Positions 31,051-40,395 of a stretch of 64,000 bases of DNA are shown piece by piece; position 1 is the stretch's first letter, and each line of letters begins with the position of its first letter. Under the pieces are notes generated by a model, which saw only the letters and a list, made by a program, of their open reading frames with translations, was not told the DNA's origin and did no database searches. A program made the translations under genes and the position numbers. The DNA comes from Mycobacterium sp. 852002-10029_SCH5224772. GTDB lineage: Bacteria > Actinomycetota > Actinomycetes > Mycobacteriales > Mycobacteriaceae. Where the stretch lies: assembly GCF_001667315.1 (NCBI RefSeq), contig NZ_LZHT01000041.1, forward strand, positions 124,001-188,000. The letters are read 5' to 3'.

Positions 31051-32236
31051 CGCAGGATCCGGTGCCCACCAGGCTCGTGTCACCGATTTTGGCGAGCTGA
31101 CCGGCCACCTCGTCGGCGGTGAGCACGAAGCCGGTGTCGGGGTCGTCGACGTCGTCGCCGAACACCACGCCGAGCACGTGCCCGTCGAGGTCGATCAACG
31201 GTCCACCCGAATTGCCTTGCTCCACACCGGCTCTGATGGTGTAGACGTCGCGGGTGACCGGCGCCGGATCCCGGTAGATGTCGGGTCCGCTCAACTTGAT
31301 CAGCTCCCGGATCCTGGCCGGGGTCGCGGTGAAGTTGCCACCGCCCGGATAACCGAGCACGACGACACTGGCACCGGTTTTCGCCTCGGTCTGGGCGAAA
31401 GGCAACGGCGGCGGCGGCAAGTTGGGGACCGCCAGGATCGCGATGTCGACCGACGGATCGTAGGACACCACGGTGGCGTCGAAGGGATTGCCGCTGGCGT
31501 AGATCTGCACGCTGTTGGAGCCGGCCACCACGTGCGCATTGGTCATCACCCGGTCGGGGGCGATCACGAATCCACTGCCCTCCAACACTTTCTGGCAGCT
31601 GGGGGCCAGGCTGCGCACCTTGACCACGCTGGGGGCGGTGGCCTGCACCACCGGGTTGCTGGCCAGCTCGGGATCGGGTGATTCGACCGGGATCACCGGG
31701 GTGCGGCTGAACGGCTCCAACACGTCGGGCAGGCCCGACGTGTTCAGCAGCGCGGAAAGCCGCTTGGGCACCGTCTTGAGCCAGGGCGGCGCTACGTCGT
31801 TGACCTGAGCCAGCACTCGCGAACCCCGGACCGCGGCGGCCAGCTCAGGCTGGTCCTTCGACTGGGTCAGCGGGGTCGCCAGCAACCACGCGGCGGTCAA
31901 CACCACGACGAGCTGGACTCCCACCCCGATGACGGAGTCGAGAGTCCGGATGGAGCGGCTGCGGATCGCGCCCCGGACGGCGCGGCCCAACACCACGCCG
32001 GCGACCTCGCCGATGACGACGAGCGCGAGGATCAAAAACAGTGCCGCAAACAATTTGGCGCGCGGCGCGGCGATGTGGCTGACAAGGTGGGGCGCCAACA
32101 GCACCCCGGCGATCGCGCCGAGCAGCACCCCCACAAACGACAGCAGCGAGCCCAACGCGCCCGACCGCCAGCCCGAGACCGCCGCGATGAAGGCGACCGC
32201 CAGCACGGCGATATCCAGCCACTGCGACGGGGTCAT
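31043..32236 (-). CDS. marP: Acid-resistance periplasmic serine protease
   Basis: A 397-residue membrane protease. The N-terminal CvpA-like part has four membrane helices; the C-terminal trypsin-like domain is outside the membrane. The triad is His235 (TNAHVVAG), Asp264 (SVDIAIL) and Ser343 (GNSGGPL). Cys214 and Cys395 are placed as in the tuberculosis enzyme, where a disulfide supports activity. MarP is needed there for pH homeostasis in acid and cleaves the peptidoglycan hydrolase RipA (recalled). ATG 32236 (MTPSQWLDIAV) is used because length and numbering then match exactly; ATG 32251 is an alternative and would overlap the Nudix gene. Confidence 0.95.
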   Translation of the reverse strand: MTPSQWLDIAVLAVAFIAAVSGWRSGALGSLLSFVGVLLGAIAGVLLAPHLVSHIAAPRAKLFAALFLILALVVIGEVAGVVLGRAVRGAIRSRSIRTLDSVIGVGVQLVVVLTAAWLLATPLTQSKDQPELAAAVRGSRVLAQVNDVAPPWLKTVPKRLSALLNTSGLPDVLEPFSRTPVIPVESPDPELASNPVVQATAPSVVKVRSLAPSCQKVLEGSGFVIAPDRVMTNAHVVAGSNSVQIYASGNPFDATVVSYDPSVDIAILAVPNLPPPPLPFAQTEAKTGASVVVLGYPGGGNFTATPARIRELIKLSGPDIYRDPAPVTRDVYTIRAGVEQGNSGGPLIDLDGHVLGVVFGDDVDDPDTGFVLTADEVAGQLAKIGDTSLVGTGSCVS

Positions 32237-32247
32237 CGAATTCATGT

Positions 32248-33066
32248 TCATCGGAGGGGCTCGCCCCGTTCACCGACCAGCGCCATCGCCTCGTCCAGCT
32301 CCCGCTCGTCGGCGGTGTCCCATGGCTGCGCCCAGCCGGCGACGTCGAGCAACGCGGAGATCACCTGGCCAGTGAATCCCCAGACCAGCATCTCGTTCAG
32401 CAGAAACGCCGGACCGGCCCACCGGCGGCCGAGGTCGCCGCGGTACACCATCAACCGGTTCTCCGGATTGATGAAGGCGCGCACCGGAACTCGCGCCACG
32501 ATCGCCGTTTCGGCCTCGTTGACGACGGTCACCGAGCCGGGATCCGGCGAGTACGCCAGGACCGGGACAACGTGAAACTGCGAGGGGGCGATGAACATCC
32601 GCTCCATGGTGGCCAGGGGATGAAGCCTGCCGACGTCGATTCCCGTCTCCTCGTGGGCCTCGCGCAGGGCGGTGGCCACCGGGCCGTCATCGGTGGGGTC
32701 GGCGGCGCCGCCGGGGAACGCCGCCTGGCCTGCGTGGTGGCGCAACGTCGACGCCCGCACGGTGACCAACAGGTCGGCGTCGTCGGGGAGACCGCCCCCG
32801 GGCGGGCCGGATTGCGGGCCGGAGAAGAGCACCAGGACAGCGGCTTCGCGGCTGGCTCCGCGCAGGGCGGTGACCGCCGACGCGGCCTTGGTGGTGATCA
32901 TCGCCAGCACGTCGGCGGGCAGCCGGCGCCGGGCCGCATCCGGGATGTCGTCGACGTTGTCGACGAGCGGACGCAGCCAGGACGGGCAGGCGTCAGGCGT
33001 CAGCGGAACGGTCCCGCGCGCGGGGGCGGGGTCCTCATTCCGCAGGGGCGAGCCCCCAGCACTCAC
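32248..33066 (-). CDS. Nudix hydrolase, CoA pyrophosphatase-like
   Basis: A 272-residue Nudix protein. The RASTLRHHAGQAAFPGG stretch is the signature that precedes the Nudix box in CoA diphosphatases (NUDT7/8 type). The box itself ends well (LREAHEETGID) but the first half departs from consensus: the usual Gly and Glu of Gx5E are Ala and Asp. The catalytic REAHEE glutamates are intact. GTG 33066. It is upstream of and almost contiguous with marP. Confidence 0.85.
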   Translation of the reverse strand: MSAGGSPLRNEDPAPARGTVPLTPDACPSWLRPLVDNVDDIPDAARRRLPADVLAMITTKAASAVTALRGASREAAVLVLFSGPQSGPPGGGLPDDADLLVTVRASTLRHHAGQAAFPGGAADPTDDGPVATALREAHEETGIDVGRLHPLATMERMFIAPSQFHVVPVLAYSPDPGSVTVVNEAETAIVARVPVRAFINPENRLMVYRGDLGRRWAGPAFLLNEMLVWGFTGQVISALLDVAGWAQPWDTADERELDEAMALVGERGEPLR

Positions 33067-33095
33067 GGCCCCTCCAGTCGGTTCAATTTTTCCGC

Positions 33096-33755
33096 TTATC
33101 CCCTGTCGGTTCCGACCGCGGCCGCGATCTCGTCGGCGGTGGTGAAAGCCCGCGGCAGCGTCTGCGCAACGCTACCGTCCGGCCGCAGAACCACCGTCGC
33201 GGGCATCACATTTACCACCCGCAGCGCCGCCGCGACCCGGCGACGACCGTCCTGCAGGGTCGGCAGCCGAACACCGAGCTCGGCCAGCCGCAGCAGGGCG
33301 GCGGCCTCGTTCTCGTCTTGATGCACCGTCACCACCGTCACGTCGGAACCGACCCGTCGTTGATACTCGGCCATCGCGGGCAGTTCGGCGGCGCACGGCG
33401 CGCACCAATATGCCCACAGGTTGAGGACCACCCGGCGCCCGGCCACCGCACGCGCGACATCGACAATCGAACCGTCGGCGGCGCACTCCGCCGTCACGCC
33501 GCGCAGCGCCTCGGGGCCGGGGGCGCTTCCATCGCCGGGACACCGCGGCAGTCCGGCCCGTTGCCGCGGACCCGCCAGCGCGGCGGGGGTATCGGCGTCG
33601 CGGTGGTCCCGGGCGGCCGCTGTCTGATCGCCCTGATCGGTCGAGCCCGTCGTGGCGGAGTGGTCGCGCAGCTGGGCCACCAGTGCCGCGATCAGCACCA
33701 CCACTACCGCCAGAATCGCGATGTGCCAGCGAGCCTTCCGGGTCAGCGTCGGCAT
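33096..33755 (-). CDS. Membrane-anchored thioredoxin-like protein (Rv3673c type)
   Basis: A 219-residue protein with one N-terminal hydrophobic helix (about residues 11-28) and a thioredoxin fold outside the membrane. The active site is WCAPC in LWAYWCAPCAAELPAM, and the cis-proline appears in VNVMPATVVL. This is the TlpA/ResA pattern; it may reduce or form disulfides in exported proteins, MarP among them by neighbourhood. ATG 33755. It precedes the Nudix and marP genes in the same direction. Confidence 0.9.
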   Translation of the reverse strand: MPTLTRKARWHIAILAVVVVLIAALVAQLRDHSATTGSTDQGDQTAAARDHRDADTPAALAGPRQRAGLPRCPGDGSAPGPEALRGVTAECAADGSIVDVARAVAGRRVVLNLWAYWCAPCAAELPAMAEYQRRVGSDVTVVTVHQDENEAAALLRLAELGVRLPTLQDGRRRVAAALRVVNVMPATVVLRPDGSVAQTLPRAFTTADEIAAAVGTDRG

Positions 33756-33789
33756 TACGGTCCCTGTGCGAGTCGGCTCCGGGGCGGGT

Positions 33790-34587
33790 TTACAGCCCGG
33801 CCAACGCGAGCAGGTGCTCGGTCTCCGGACCCCGCACCAGGGGCGCGGCCAACAGCGCTTCGGTGGGACCCAGGCCGAAGGAGGGGCAATCCTTGGCGAT
33901 CAGGCAGACACCGCATGCGGGTTTGCGTGCATGGCACACCCGGCGGCCGTGGAAGATCACCCGATGGCTCAACACGGTCCACTCACTGCGCTCGATGAGC
34001 TCGCCGACGGCGTGCTCGATTTTGACGGGGTCCTTGTCCGCGGTCCAGCGCCACCGGTGCACGAGCCGGGCGAAATGGGTGTCGACGGTGATGCCGGGGA
34101 CCCCGAAGGCGTTTCCCAGGATCACGTTGGCGGTCTTGCGACCCACGCCGGGCAGCGTGACCAGCTCGCCGATGGTGGAGGGCACCTCGCCGTCGAAGCG
34201 TTCGACCAGGGCCTGTCCGAGGCCGATCAACGAGGACGCCTTATTGCGGAAGAAGCCGGTGGGGCGGATCAGGTTTTCCAGCTCGTCCCGGTCGGCTTGG
34301 GCGTAATCCAGCGCCGACCGATACCGCTTGAACAGCGCCGGCGTCGTCAGATTGACCCGCTTGTCGGTGCTCTGCGCGGACAGGATGGTGGCGACCGTCA
34401 GCTCCAGCGGCGTGGTGAAGTCCAGCTCGCAGTGCGCGTCCGGAAACGCCTGCGCCAGCGCACGATTCATCCGACGCGCCCGCCGCACCAGGCCGACTCG
34501 GGATTCCTGCGACCAGCGCCGGGCGTCGACGCCGCCGGGCTGGGCCGGCGTTGATTTCGAGCGCCCGGACGACTTTGCCACTGTCAC
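33790..34587 (-). CDS. nth: Endonuclease III
   Basis: DNA glycosylase/AP lyase for oxidised pyrimidines. The helix-hairpin-helix reads [13 protein letters not shown] with the catalytic lysine, the catalytic aspartate is in TVDTHFARL, and the C-terminal [4Fe-4S] loop is Cys-x6-Cys-x2-Cys-x5-Cys ([17 protein letters not shown]). GTG 34587 gives 265 residues; the family core begins near [10 protein letters not shown], so a start further in is possible. First gene of the nth-to-marP series on the minus strand. Confidence 0.95.
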   Translation of the reverse strand: MTVAKSSGRSKSTPAQPGGVDARRWSQESRVGLVRRARRMNRALAQAFPDAHCELDFTTPLELTVATILSAQSTDKRVNLTTPALFKRYRSALDYAQADRDELENLIRPTGFFRNKASSLIGLGQALVERFDGEVPSTIGELVTLPGVGRKTANVILGNAFGVPGITVDTHFARLVHRWRWTADKDPVKIEHAVGELIERSEWTVLSHRVIFHGRRVCHARKPACGVCLIAKDCPSFGLGPTEALLAAPLVRGPETEHLLALAGL

Positions 34588-34643
34588 CTACGACAGAGTA
34601 CTGATTTCGTGATCTCACCGAGACCTCGTGTTGATGCAAGGCC

Positions 34644-35039
34644 ATGTTTACTCTTCGTGTGTCATGGTTGCTGGTCGCCGGTGTTCCGGCGCTGCTGATG
34701 CTGGCGGCGCTCGGTCTGGGGCGGCTCGAATCCGAACTCACCCGCGACCCGATCGCGGTGGCCGATATCGACGAGTTCCTCGAACGGGCGGGCGGCGTCG
34801 ACATGCGCACCCTGGCCTCCGAGGGCATGCCGGAGGCGCTCGAATACCTGCACCGACGCGAATCCCTGCAGCTACCCGGCCCCGCGTTGACGGGGCGCAA
34901 CGACGGACCACGCCACGCCGCGCCGTCATTCGCCGTCAGCTACGTCGACCGGGATGAGTTGACGCTACCGACGCGGATCCACGGCCATTCGCACGTCAAT
35001 CCGCAATTTAGGGCACCTCGACACGCCAATCGTGTGTAG
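34644..35039 (+). CDS. Small membrane-anchored protein (Rv3675 type)
   Basis: A 131-residue protein with an N-terminal hydrophobic helix (about residues 5-26) and a polar remainder with no known domain. The C-terminal part has a His/Arg-rich RIHGHSHVNPQFRAPRH stretch. ATG 34644. It is divergent from nth and lies 104 bp upstream of crp in the same direction. Function unknown. Confidence 0.75.
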   Translation: MFTLRVSWLLVAGVPALLMLAALGLGRLESELTRDPIAVADIDEFLERAGGVDMRTLASEGMPEALEYLHRRESLQLPGPALTGRNDGPRHAAPSFAVSYVDRDELTLPTRIHGHSHVNPQFRAPRHANRV

Positions 35040-35143
35040 CGTTGGCACGTTAGACACAATGGCGTTCCTCTAGACTCGTCACGCGAGCAAGGGATCAGCC
35101 TGCCCGTATCACATTAATTTTCTGGGAAAGTTGAAGAGGCAAC

Positions 35144-35818
35144 GTGGACGAGATCCTGGCAAGGGCAGGAATCTTCCAAGGGGTTGAGCCCGGCGCGGTC
35201 ACGGCACTGACCAAGCAGCTGCAACCCGTCGACTTCCCCCGCGGACACACAGTCTTCGCTGAGGGGGAACCGGGGGATCGGCTCTACATCATCGTCGCGG
35301 GGAAAGTGAAGATCGGTCGCCGCTCGCCCGATGGACGTGAGAACCTGCTGACGATCATGGGCCCGTCGGACATGTTCGGCGAACTGTCGATCTTCGACCC
35401 GGGTCCGCGGACTTCCAGCGCCACCACCATCACCGAGGTGCGTGCGGTGTCGATGGACCGAGATGCGCTGCGGGCGTGGATCGCCGACCGCCCCGAGATC
35501 GCCGAGCAGTTGTTGCGGGTCTTGGCCCGACGGCTGCGCCGCACCAACAACAACCTGGCCGACCTCATCTTCACCGACGTGCCCGGCCGCGTGGCCAAGC
35601 AGTTGCTGCAGCTCGCTCAGCGTTTCGGCACCCAGGAAGGTGGGGCCATGCGGGTCACCCACGACCTGACGCAGGAAGAGATCGCGCAGCTGGTGGGGGC
35701 TTCCCGGGAGACGGTGAACAAGGCGCTGGCCGACTTCGCCCACCGCGGCTGGATCCGCCTCGAGGGCAAGAGCGTGCTGATCTCCGACTCCGAACGGCTC
35801 GCGCGCCGAGCGAGGTAA
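35144..35818 (+). CDS. crp: cAMP receptor protein
   Basis: A 224-residue CRP/FNR regulator, orthologue of Rv3676. The cyclic-nucleotide pocket is FGELSIF...PRTSSATT, with the Arg and Ser pair that hold phosphate and base. The C-terminal helix-turn-helix is [24 protein letters not shown] 35144 has GAAGAGG upstream. In mycobacteria Crp binds TGTGA-N6-TCACA-like sites and controls carbon, resuscitation and whiB1 genes. The membrane adenylate cyclase at 3.6 kb is one possible source of its ligand. Confidence 0.97.
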   Translation: MDEILARAGIFQGVEPGAVTALTKQLQPVDFPRGHTVFAEGEPGDRLYIIVAGKVKIGRRSPDGRENLLTIMGPSDMFGELSIFDPGPRTSSATTITEVRAVSMDRDALRAWIADRPEIAEQLLRVLARRLRRTNNNLADLIFTDVPGRVAKQLLQLAQRFGTQEGGAMRVTHDLTQEEIAQLVGASRETVNKALADFAHRGWIRLEGKSVLISDSERLARRAR

Positions 35819-36003
35819 GCGCGCGTAGCGCGGGCGCGACGCCAGCGAGTAAATCGGGGGCGCTGCCACTCCAGTCAGATGGACACCGTCGGGCACCCAT
35901 GAGGCGACCTCACAACGTGCCAGCGCCGGCGCTAGCGCATTGCAGACGCACTATCCGCTCTCGCAGCGGACTCATGGGGCGGGAGTGAACCAAGCGAGCA
36001 CAG

Positions 36004-36807
36004 CTACGCCGACGGCGCCGCGCGCAGGTGATCCAGCTGCACCTGCACCGACCATTCGGCGGCGTCCCACAGCTTCTCGTCGACGTCGACGTAGACGTGC
36101 TCGACGATCTGGCGCGCGCCAGCATCCTCGCCGAGTTCCCGCAGCGCGGATCGCACCTGCTCCAGGCGCTCATGCCGGTGCGCAATGTATCCCCGCGCGA
36201 CGGCATCCAGGTCCGGCAGGTCCGGCCCGTGCCCGGGCAGCACCACGCGATGGCCCAGCCCGCGCAACCGGTGCAGCGATTCCAGGTAGTCGGTCAGATT
36301 GCCGTCTTCGGAGTCCATGACGGTGGTGCCGCGGCCCAGGACCGTATCGGCGGTCAGCACGGCGTCGTCGAGCACGAACGACAGCGAATCGGCGGTGTGG
36401 CCGGGGGTGGCCATCACTTTGATCGTGAGGCCGGCCGCATCGATCACCTCGCCGTCGACCAGCTCGCCGCCCAGACCGCGCAGAAAGCCACTGCCCGCCG
36501 ACCGGACCGTCGCGCCGGTGCGCTCGACCAGCTTGTCGATGCCGTCGGTGTGATCGCCGTGCCGGTGGCTGATCAGCACCAAACCAATGCGGCCCAGCGC
36601 GGCGATCCGCGCGATGTGCTCGTCGTCGTCGGGCCCGGGATCCACGATGACCAGCTCATCGCTCCGCGGGCCGCGCAGCACCCAGGTGTTGGTGCCCTCG
36701 AGCGTCATCAGGCCGGGGTTGTCGGCCAACAGGACCGAGACCGTGTCGGTGACCGCCCGCAACCTGCCGTACGCGGGATGGGTCAGCGACTCGGCAACCT
36801 CGGTCAC
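36004..36807 (-). CDS. Metallo-beta-lactamase-fold hydrolase (Rv3677c type)
   Basis: A 267-residue MBL-fold protein. The metal motif is SHRHGDHTDG, with further ligands in ATPGHTADS, the Asp in LTADTVLG and His in VLPGHGPD. The C-terminal 70 residues form a winged-helix-like tail as in LACTB2-type hydrolases, which act on RNA or thioesters rather than beta-lactams. GTG 36807. It is five bases downstream of the RidA-like gene, so they share a transcript. Confidence 0.88.
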   Translation of the reverse strand: MTEVAESLTHPAYGRLRAVTDTVSVLLADNPGLMTLEGTNTWVLRGPRSDELVIVDPGPDDDEHIARIAALGRIGLVLISHRHGDHTDGIDKLVERTGATVRSAGSGFLRGLGGELVDGEVIDAAGLTIKVMATPGHTADSLSFVLDDAVLTADTVLGRGTTVMDSEDGNLTDYLESLHRLRGLGHRVVLPGHGPDLPDLDAVARGYIAHRHERLEQVRSALRELGEDAGARQIVEHVYVDVDEKLWDAAEWSVQVQLDHLRAAPSA

Positions 36808-36812
36808 GGCCG

Positions 36813-37280
36813 TCAGCCGACCTCGACGATCAGCTCCACTTCCACCGGCGCGTCCAGTGGCAGCTCGGAGACGCCGACCGCCGACCGCGCATGCGCGCCC
36901 CGGTCGCCGAACACCGCGGCGAGCAGATCGGAGGCCCCGTTGATGACGCTTGGCTGGCCGTTGAACCCGGGAGCGGACGCGACGAACCCGACGACCTTCA
37001 CCACCCGGGTCACCGAGTCGATGCCCTCCAGTGAGTCGACCGCCGCCAGCGCGTTGAGCGCGCAGATCCGCGCCAGTGCCTTGCCCTCCTCCGGGGTGAC
37101 CTCGGCGCCGAGTTTGCCAGTACCCGCCAGCTTTCCGGCCTGCATCGGCAGCTGGCCCGCGGTGTAGACCAGGCTGCCGGTGCGCACCGCCGGTACATAG
37201 GAGGCCAGTGGCGCGACCACCTCCGGTAGCGCGAGACCGAGCTCGGAGAGTCGGGCCTTCCAGGAGGGCTGGGCACTCAT
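36813..37280 (-). CDS. RidA/YjgF-family protein (Rv3678c type)
   Basis: A 155-residue RidA-related protein. RidA enzymes hydrolyse reactive enamine/imine intermediates of amino-acid metabolism. The family core VYTAGQLPMQAGKLAGTG is present, and the C-terminus PVEVELIVEVG matches, but the canonical Arg of active RidA (in the C-terminal third) is not obvious, so activity should be considered open. ATG 37280 (MSAQPSWKARL). Between the DUF4177 and MBL genes on the minus strand. Confidence 0.85.
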   Translation of the reverse strand: MSAQPSWKARLSELGLALPEVVAPLASYVPAVRTGSLVYTAGQLPMQAGKLAGTGKLGAEVTPEEGKALARICALNALAAVDSLEGIDSVTRVVKVVGFVASAPGFNGQPSVINGASDLLAAVFGDRGAHARSAVGVSELPLDAPVEVELIVEVG

Positions 37281-37294
37281 CGGATCGTGCCCCG

Positions 37295-37456
37295 TTACTT
37301 GGGGCGTTTCAGGTAGGCGACGTGCTGCTCGCCGGTCGGCCCGTTCAGCACGGACACCAGCTCCCAGCCGTCGGCGCCCCACTGGTCGAGGATTTGTTTG
37401 GTGGCGTGCGTCAGCAACGGGACGGTGACGTACTCCCATGCGGTCGGTTGGCTCAT
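37295..37456 (-). CDS. Small DUF4177 protein (Rv3678A type)
   Basis: A 53-residue protein, MSQPTAWEYVTVPL to AYLKRPK, with the WEYVTVPLL and DGWELVSVL strands of DUF4177. No catalytic motif. It is 14 bases upstream of the RidA-like gene and divergent from the bagA-type ATPase gene. Function unknown. Confidence 0.85.
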   Translation of the reverse strand: MSQPTAWEYVTVPLLTHATKQILDQWGADGWELVSVLNGPTGEQHVAYLKRPK

Positions 37457-37519
37457 GCGGCGAGCTTATCGGTCGGAGGTGAACCGCTCCGGCCAACCCG
37501 GCCGGGCTAGCATGCGAAG

Positions 37520-38539
37520 GTGGCAACCACATCAAGCGGCGGCAGCGCCGTCGGCTGGCCGGCACGCTTGACGAAGGCCCGCCTACATTTCGTGACCGGC
37601 AAAGGCGGTACCGGCAAGTCGACGATCGCGGCGGCTCTCGCGCTGGCGCTGGCAGCCGGGGGCCGCAAAGTCCTGCTCGTGGAAGTCGAGGGCCGCCAAG
37701 GGATTGCGCAACTCTTCGACGTCCCGCCCCTGCCGTATCAGGAGGTGAAGATCGCGACCGCCGAACGCGGGGGTCAGGTCAACGCCCTGGCGATCGACAT
37801 CGAGGCCGCGTTCCTGGAATACCTCGACATGTTCTACAACCTGGGCATCGCGGGCCGGGCGATGCGCCGCATCGGTGCGATCGAGTTCGCGACGACCATC
37901 GCGCCCGGCCTGCGCGACGTGCTGCTCACCGGGAAGATCAAAGAGACGGTGATACGCGTCGACAAGAACCGGCTTCCGGTTTATGACGCGATCGTCGTCG
38001 ACGCCCCTCCGACGGGACGGATCGCGCGCTTTCTGGATGTCACCAAGGCCGTGTCGGACCTGGCCAAGGGCGGCCCGGTGCACTCGCAGGCCGACGGCGT
38101 GGTCAAGCTGCTGCACTCCGAGCAGACCGCCATCCACCTGGTCACCCTGCTCGAGGCGCTGCCCGTCCAAGAGACGCTGGAAGCCATCGAGGAGCTCGCC
38201 GACATGCAACTGCCGATCGGCAGCGTGATCGTGAACCGCAACATTCCCTCTTACCTGCAGCCGGCGGATCTGGCGAAGGCCGCCGAGGGGGACGTCGACG
38301 CGGACTCGGTGCGGGCCGGCCTGGAAAAGGCTGGAATCACGTTGAACGACCACGATTTCGCCGGGCTGCTTACCGAGACCATCGAGCACGCGACAGTGAT
38401 CGCCACGCGTTCCGAAATCGCGCAACAGCTCGATGCGTTGAAGGTGGCGCGGCTGGAACTCCCCGCGATTTCCGACGGCGTCGACCTCGGTAGCCTTTAC
38501 GAACTGTCGGAATCGCTTGCGCAGCAGGGAGTTCGATGA
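37520..38539 (+). CDS. ArsA/GET3-like ATPase, first of pair (Rv3679, BagA type)
   Basis: A 339-residue P-loop ATPase. The deviant Walker A of the ArsA/MinD group is GKGGTGKST; switch I is IDIEAAF and switch II is VVDAPPTGR. No arsenic-binding cysteine triad is apparent, so it is unlikely to be an arsenite pump subunit. The tuberculosis pair is named BagAB and reported to matter for nitric-oxide or glycerol stress (recalled). GTG 37520. The stop overlaps the second ATPase start as ATGA. Confidence 0.9.
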   Translation: MATTSSGGSAVGWPARLTKARLHFVTGKGGTGKSTIAAALALALAAGGRKVLLVEVEGRQGIAQLFDVPPLPYQEVKIATAERGGQVNALAIDIEAAFLEYLDMFYNLGIAGRAMRRIGAIEFATTIAPGLRDVLLTGKIKETVIRVDKNRLPVYDAIVVDAPPTGRIARFLDVTKAVSDLAKGGPVHSQADGVVKLLHSEQTAIHLVTLLEALPVQETLEAIEELADMQLPIGSVIVNRNIPSYLQPADLAKAAEGDVDADSVRAGLEKAGITLNDHDFAGLLTETIEHATVIATRSEIAQQLDALKVARLELPAISDGVDLGSLYELSESLAQQGVR

Positions 38540-39666
38540 GCACCACACCGAAACAGCTTGATATGGCCGCTATCCTGGCCGACACATCCAACCGGGTGGT
38601 GGTGTGCTGCGGTGCGGGTGGCGTGGGCAAGACCACTACCGCCGCCGCGATCGCGCTGCGCGCCGCCGAATACGGCCGCAACGTCTGCGTCTTGACGATC
38701 GATCCGGCCAAACGGCTGGCTCAGGCGCTGGGTGTCAATGACCTCGGCAACACGCCGCAACGAGTCCCGCTGGCGGCTGAGGTTTCCGGCGAGTTGCACG
38801 CGATGATGCTCGACATGCGTCGCACCTTCGACGAAATGGTGGTTCAGTACTCCGGACCCGGTCGCGCACAAGCGATTCTGGACAACCAGTTCTATCAGAC
38901 GGTCGCCAGTTCGCTTGCCGGCACGCAGGAGTACATGGCGATGGAGAAGCTGGGTCAGCTACTGGCCGAGGACCGCTGGGACCTGGTGGTCGTCGACACC
39001 CCACCGTCGCGCAATGCGCTGGACTTCCTGGACGCACCGAAGCGGCTGGGCAGCTTCATGGACAGCCGCTTGTGGCGGCTGCTGCTGGCGCCCGGCCGCG
39101 GCATCGGCCGGTTGGTCACCGGCGCAATGGGTTTGGCTATGAAGGCGCTGTCCACGATCCTGGGCTCGCAGATGCTCGGCGACGCCGCGGCGTTCGTGCA
39201 ATCACTGGACGCCACATTCGGTGGCTTCCGGGAAAAGGCCGACCGCACCTACGCGCTGCTGAAAAGGCGTGGCACGCAATTCGTTGTGGTGTCAGCCGCC
39301 GAGCCCGACGCGCTGCGCGAGGCGTCCTTCTTCGTCGACCGGCTGTCGCAAGAAGGGATGCCGCTCGCCGGGCTGGTCTTGAACCGCACGCACCCGACGC
39401 TGTGCTCCCTGCCGGCCGAGCGGGCGATCGACGGCACCGAAATGCTGGAGCACGAGAGGGATTCCGAGGCCGCGTCGCTGGCCGCAGTCGTGTTGCGAAT
39501 TCATGCCGAACGCGCGCTAACCGCCAAGCGGGAAGTCAGATTGCTGTCCCGGTTCACCGGAGCCAATCCGCACGTGCCGGTCGTCGGTGTCCCGTCGCTG
39601 CCGTTTGACGTTTCGGATTTGGAAGCGCTGCGGGCCCTCGCCGACCAGATAACTTCGGCGGGATGA
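38536..39666 (+). CDS. ArsA/GET3-like ATPase, second of pair (Rv3680, BagB type)
   Basis: A 376-residue partner of the preceding ATPase with its own P-loop ([17 protein letters not shown]) and switch II ([16 protein letters not shown]). A hydrophobic segment ([22 protein letters not shown]) recalls the client-binding helices of GET3. ATG 38536 is coupled to the first gene by a four-base overlap, so a heteromeric complex with balanced synthesis is likely. whiB4 converges on it 29 bases downstream. Confidence 0.9.
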   Translation: MSTTPKQLDMAAILADTSNRVVVCCGAGGVGKTTTAAAIALRAAEYGRNVCVLTIDPAKRLAQALGVNDLGNTPQRVPLAAEVSGELHAMMLDMRRTFDEMVVQYSGPGRAQAILDNQFYQTVASSLAGTQEYMAMEKLGQLLAEDRWDLVVVDTPPSRNALDFLDAPKRLGSFMDSRLWRLLLAPGRGIGRLVTGAMGLAMKALSTILGSQMLGDAAAFVQSLDATFGGFREKADRTYALLKRRGTQFVVVSAAEPDALREASFFVDRLSQEGMPLAGLVLNRTHPTLCSLPAERAIDGTEMLEHERDSEAASLAAVVLRIHAERALTAKREVRLLSRFTGANPHVPVVGVPSLPFDVSDLEALRALADQITSAG

Positions 39667-39695
39667 GCCCCTAGCCCTTAGCTATCGGCGCTGGG

Positions 39696-40046
39696 TCAGC
39701 CGGCGGTGCGGCTTCTGCTCTTGTCGAAGAAGTCCGCCCAGGACACCACCTCGGGGTGCTGCTTGAGCAGCGCGCGGCGTTGCCGCTCCGTCATGCCGCC
39801 CCAAACCCCGAACTCGACCTTGTTGTCCAGCGCGTCTGCGGCGCACTCCTGCATCACCGGGCAGTGTCGGCAGATCACTGCCGCCTTGCGCTGGGCCGCG
39901 CCGCGGACAAACAGTTCGTCGGGATCGGTCGTGCGGCACAGAGCCCTCGAGACCCAAGCGATCCGTTCTTCAGCATCAACGCTGCGGAGTACCCCTTGTG
40001 CGGCTGCAATGTTCGTCCTACGCGCCGCCGACCGTATTGGTGACAC
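39696..40046 (-). CDS. whiB4: WhiB4 iron-sulfur redox regulator
   Basis: A 116-residue WhiB-family protein. Four cysteines (Cys37, Cys59, Cys62, Cys68) bind a [4Fe-4S] cluster sensitive to oxygen and NO, and GVWGG (about 80-84) is followed by a basic C-terminal segment that binds DNA. In M. tuberculosis WhiB4 condenses DNA and regulates the oxidative-stress response (recalled). GTG 40046. Divergent from ponA2 across a 350-bp intergenic region. Confidence 0.96.
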   Translation of the reverse strand: MSPIRSAARRTNIAAAQGVLRSVDAEERIAWVSRALCRTTDPDELFVRGAAQRKAAVICRHCPVMQECAADALDNKVEFGVWGGMTERQRRALLKQHPEVVSWADFFDKSRSRTAG

Positions 40047-40395
40047 GAACTGTTCCCTTCCCTACCGGCCGCCCGTCACGGCCGCCCTCCGGGGTGCAGA
40101 TCCCGCCTTGCGATCTACGCCTCATATGTACTTCGGTGTTACCTGAATCTCACCGTGTGTCTAAGTTAGGTGGTCAGGTGCCAATTGCGCAACAGTCCGA
40201 TAACGCTTTTTTTGGGACGAGCGTGCCGTCTCGTACAGAATGTGGGGGGACGAAGTGATCTTGCACACTGTGTTACCCGTCTGACCTGTGACGCAATCGC
40301 AAATTCTCGATCGCCGGCCGCGGGGCACGGGCGGCTGAAATTTTGGGTGAAGTTGCAGCGTGGCGGCGTGACTAGGGGCCGCTACTGTAGTACCC
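40047..40395. other. Intergenic region between whiB4 and ponA2
   Basis: About 350 bp with no convincing ORF, presumably both divergent promoters. Noted: a T-run at 40206-40212 without a preceding hairpin, and TGTGACGCAATCGCAA at 40287-40302, which matches the left half of a mycobacterial Crp site and only part of the right half. The latter is too weak to call. Confidence 0.5.

Noticed and set aside
35020-35120. Possible Crp autoregulatory site before crp (GTG...CAC spacing)
   Set aside because: The half-sites are nine bases apart instead of eight and flanking bases do not match.
37520-39666. Arsenite efflux ATPase genes
   Set aside because: No arsenic-binding cysteine triad and no arsB/arsR genes nearby; the pair is better described as GET3-like.
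40287-40302. Crp-like site TGTGA-N6-CGCAA upstream of ponA2
   Set aside because: Only one half-site fits; such half matches are frequent by chance.
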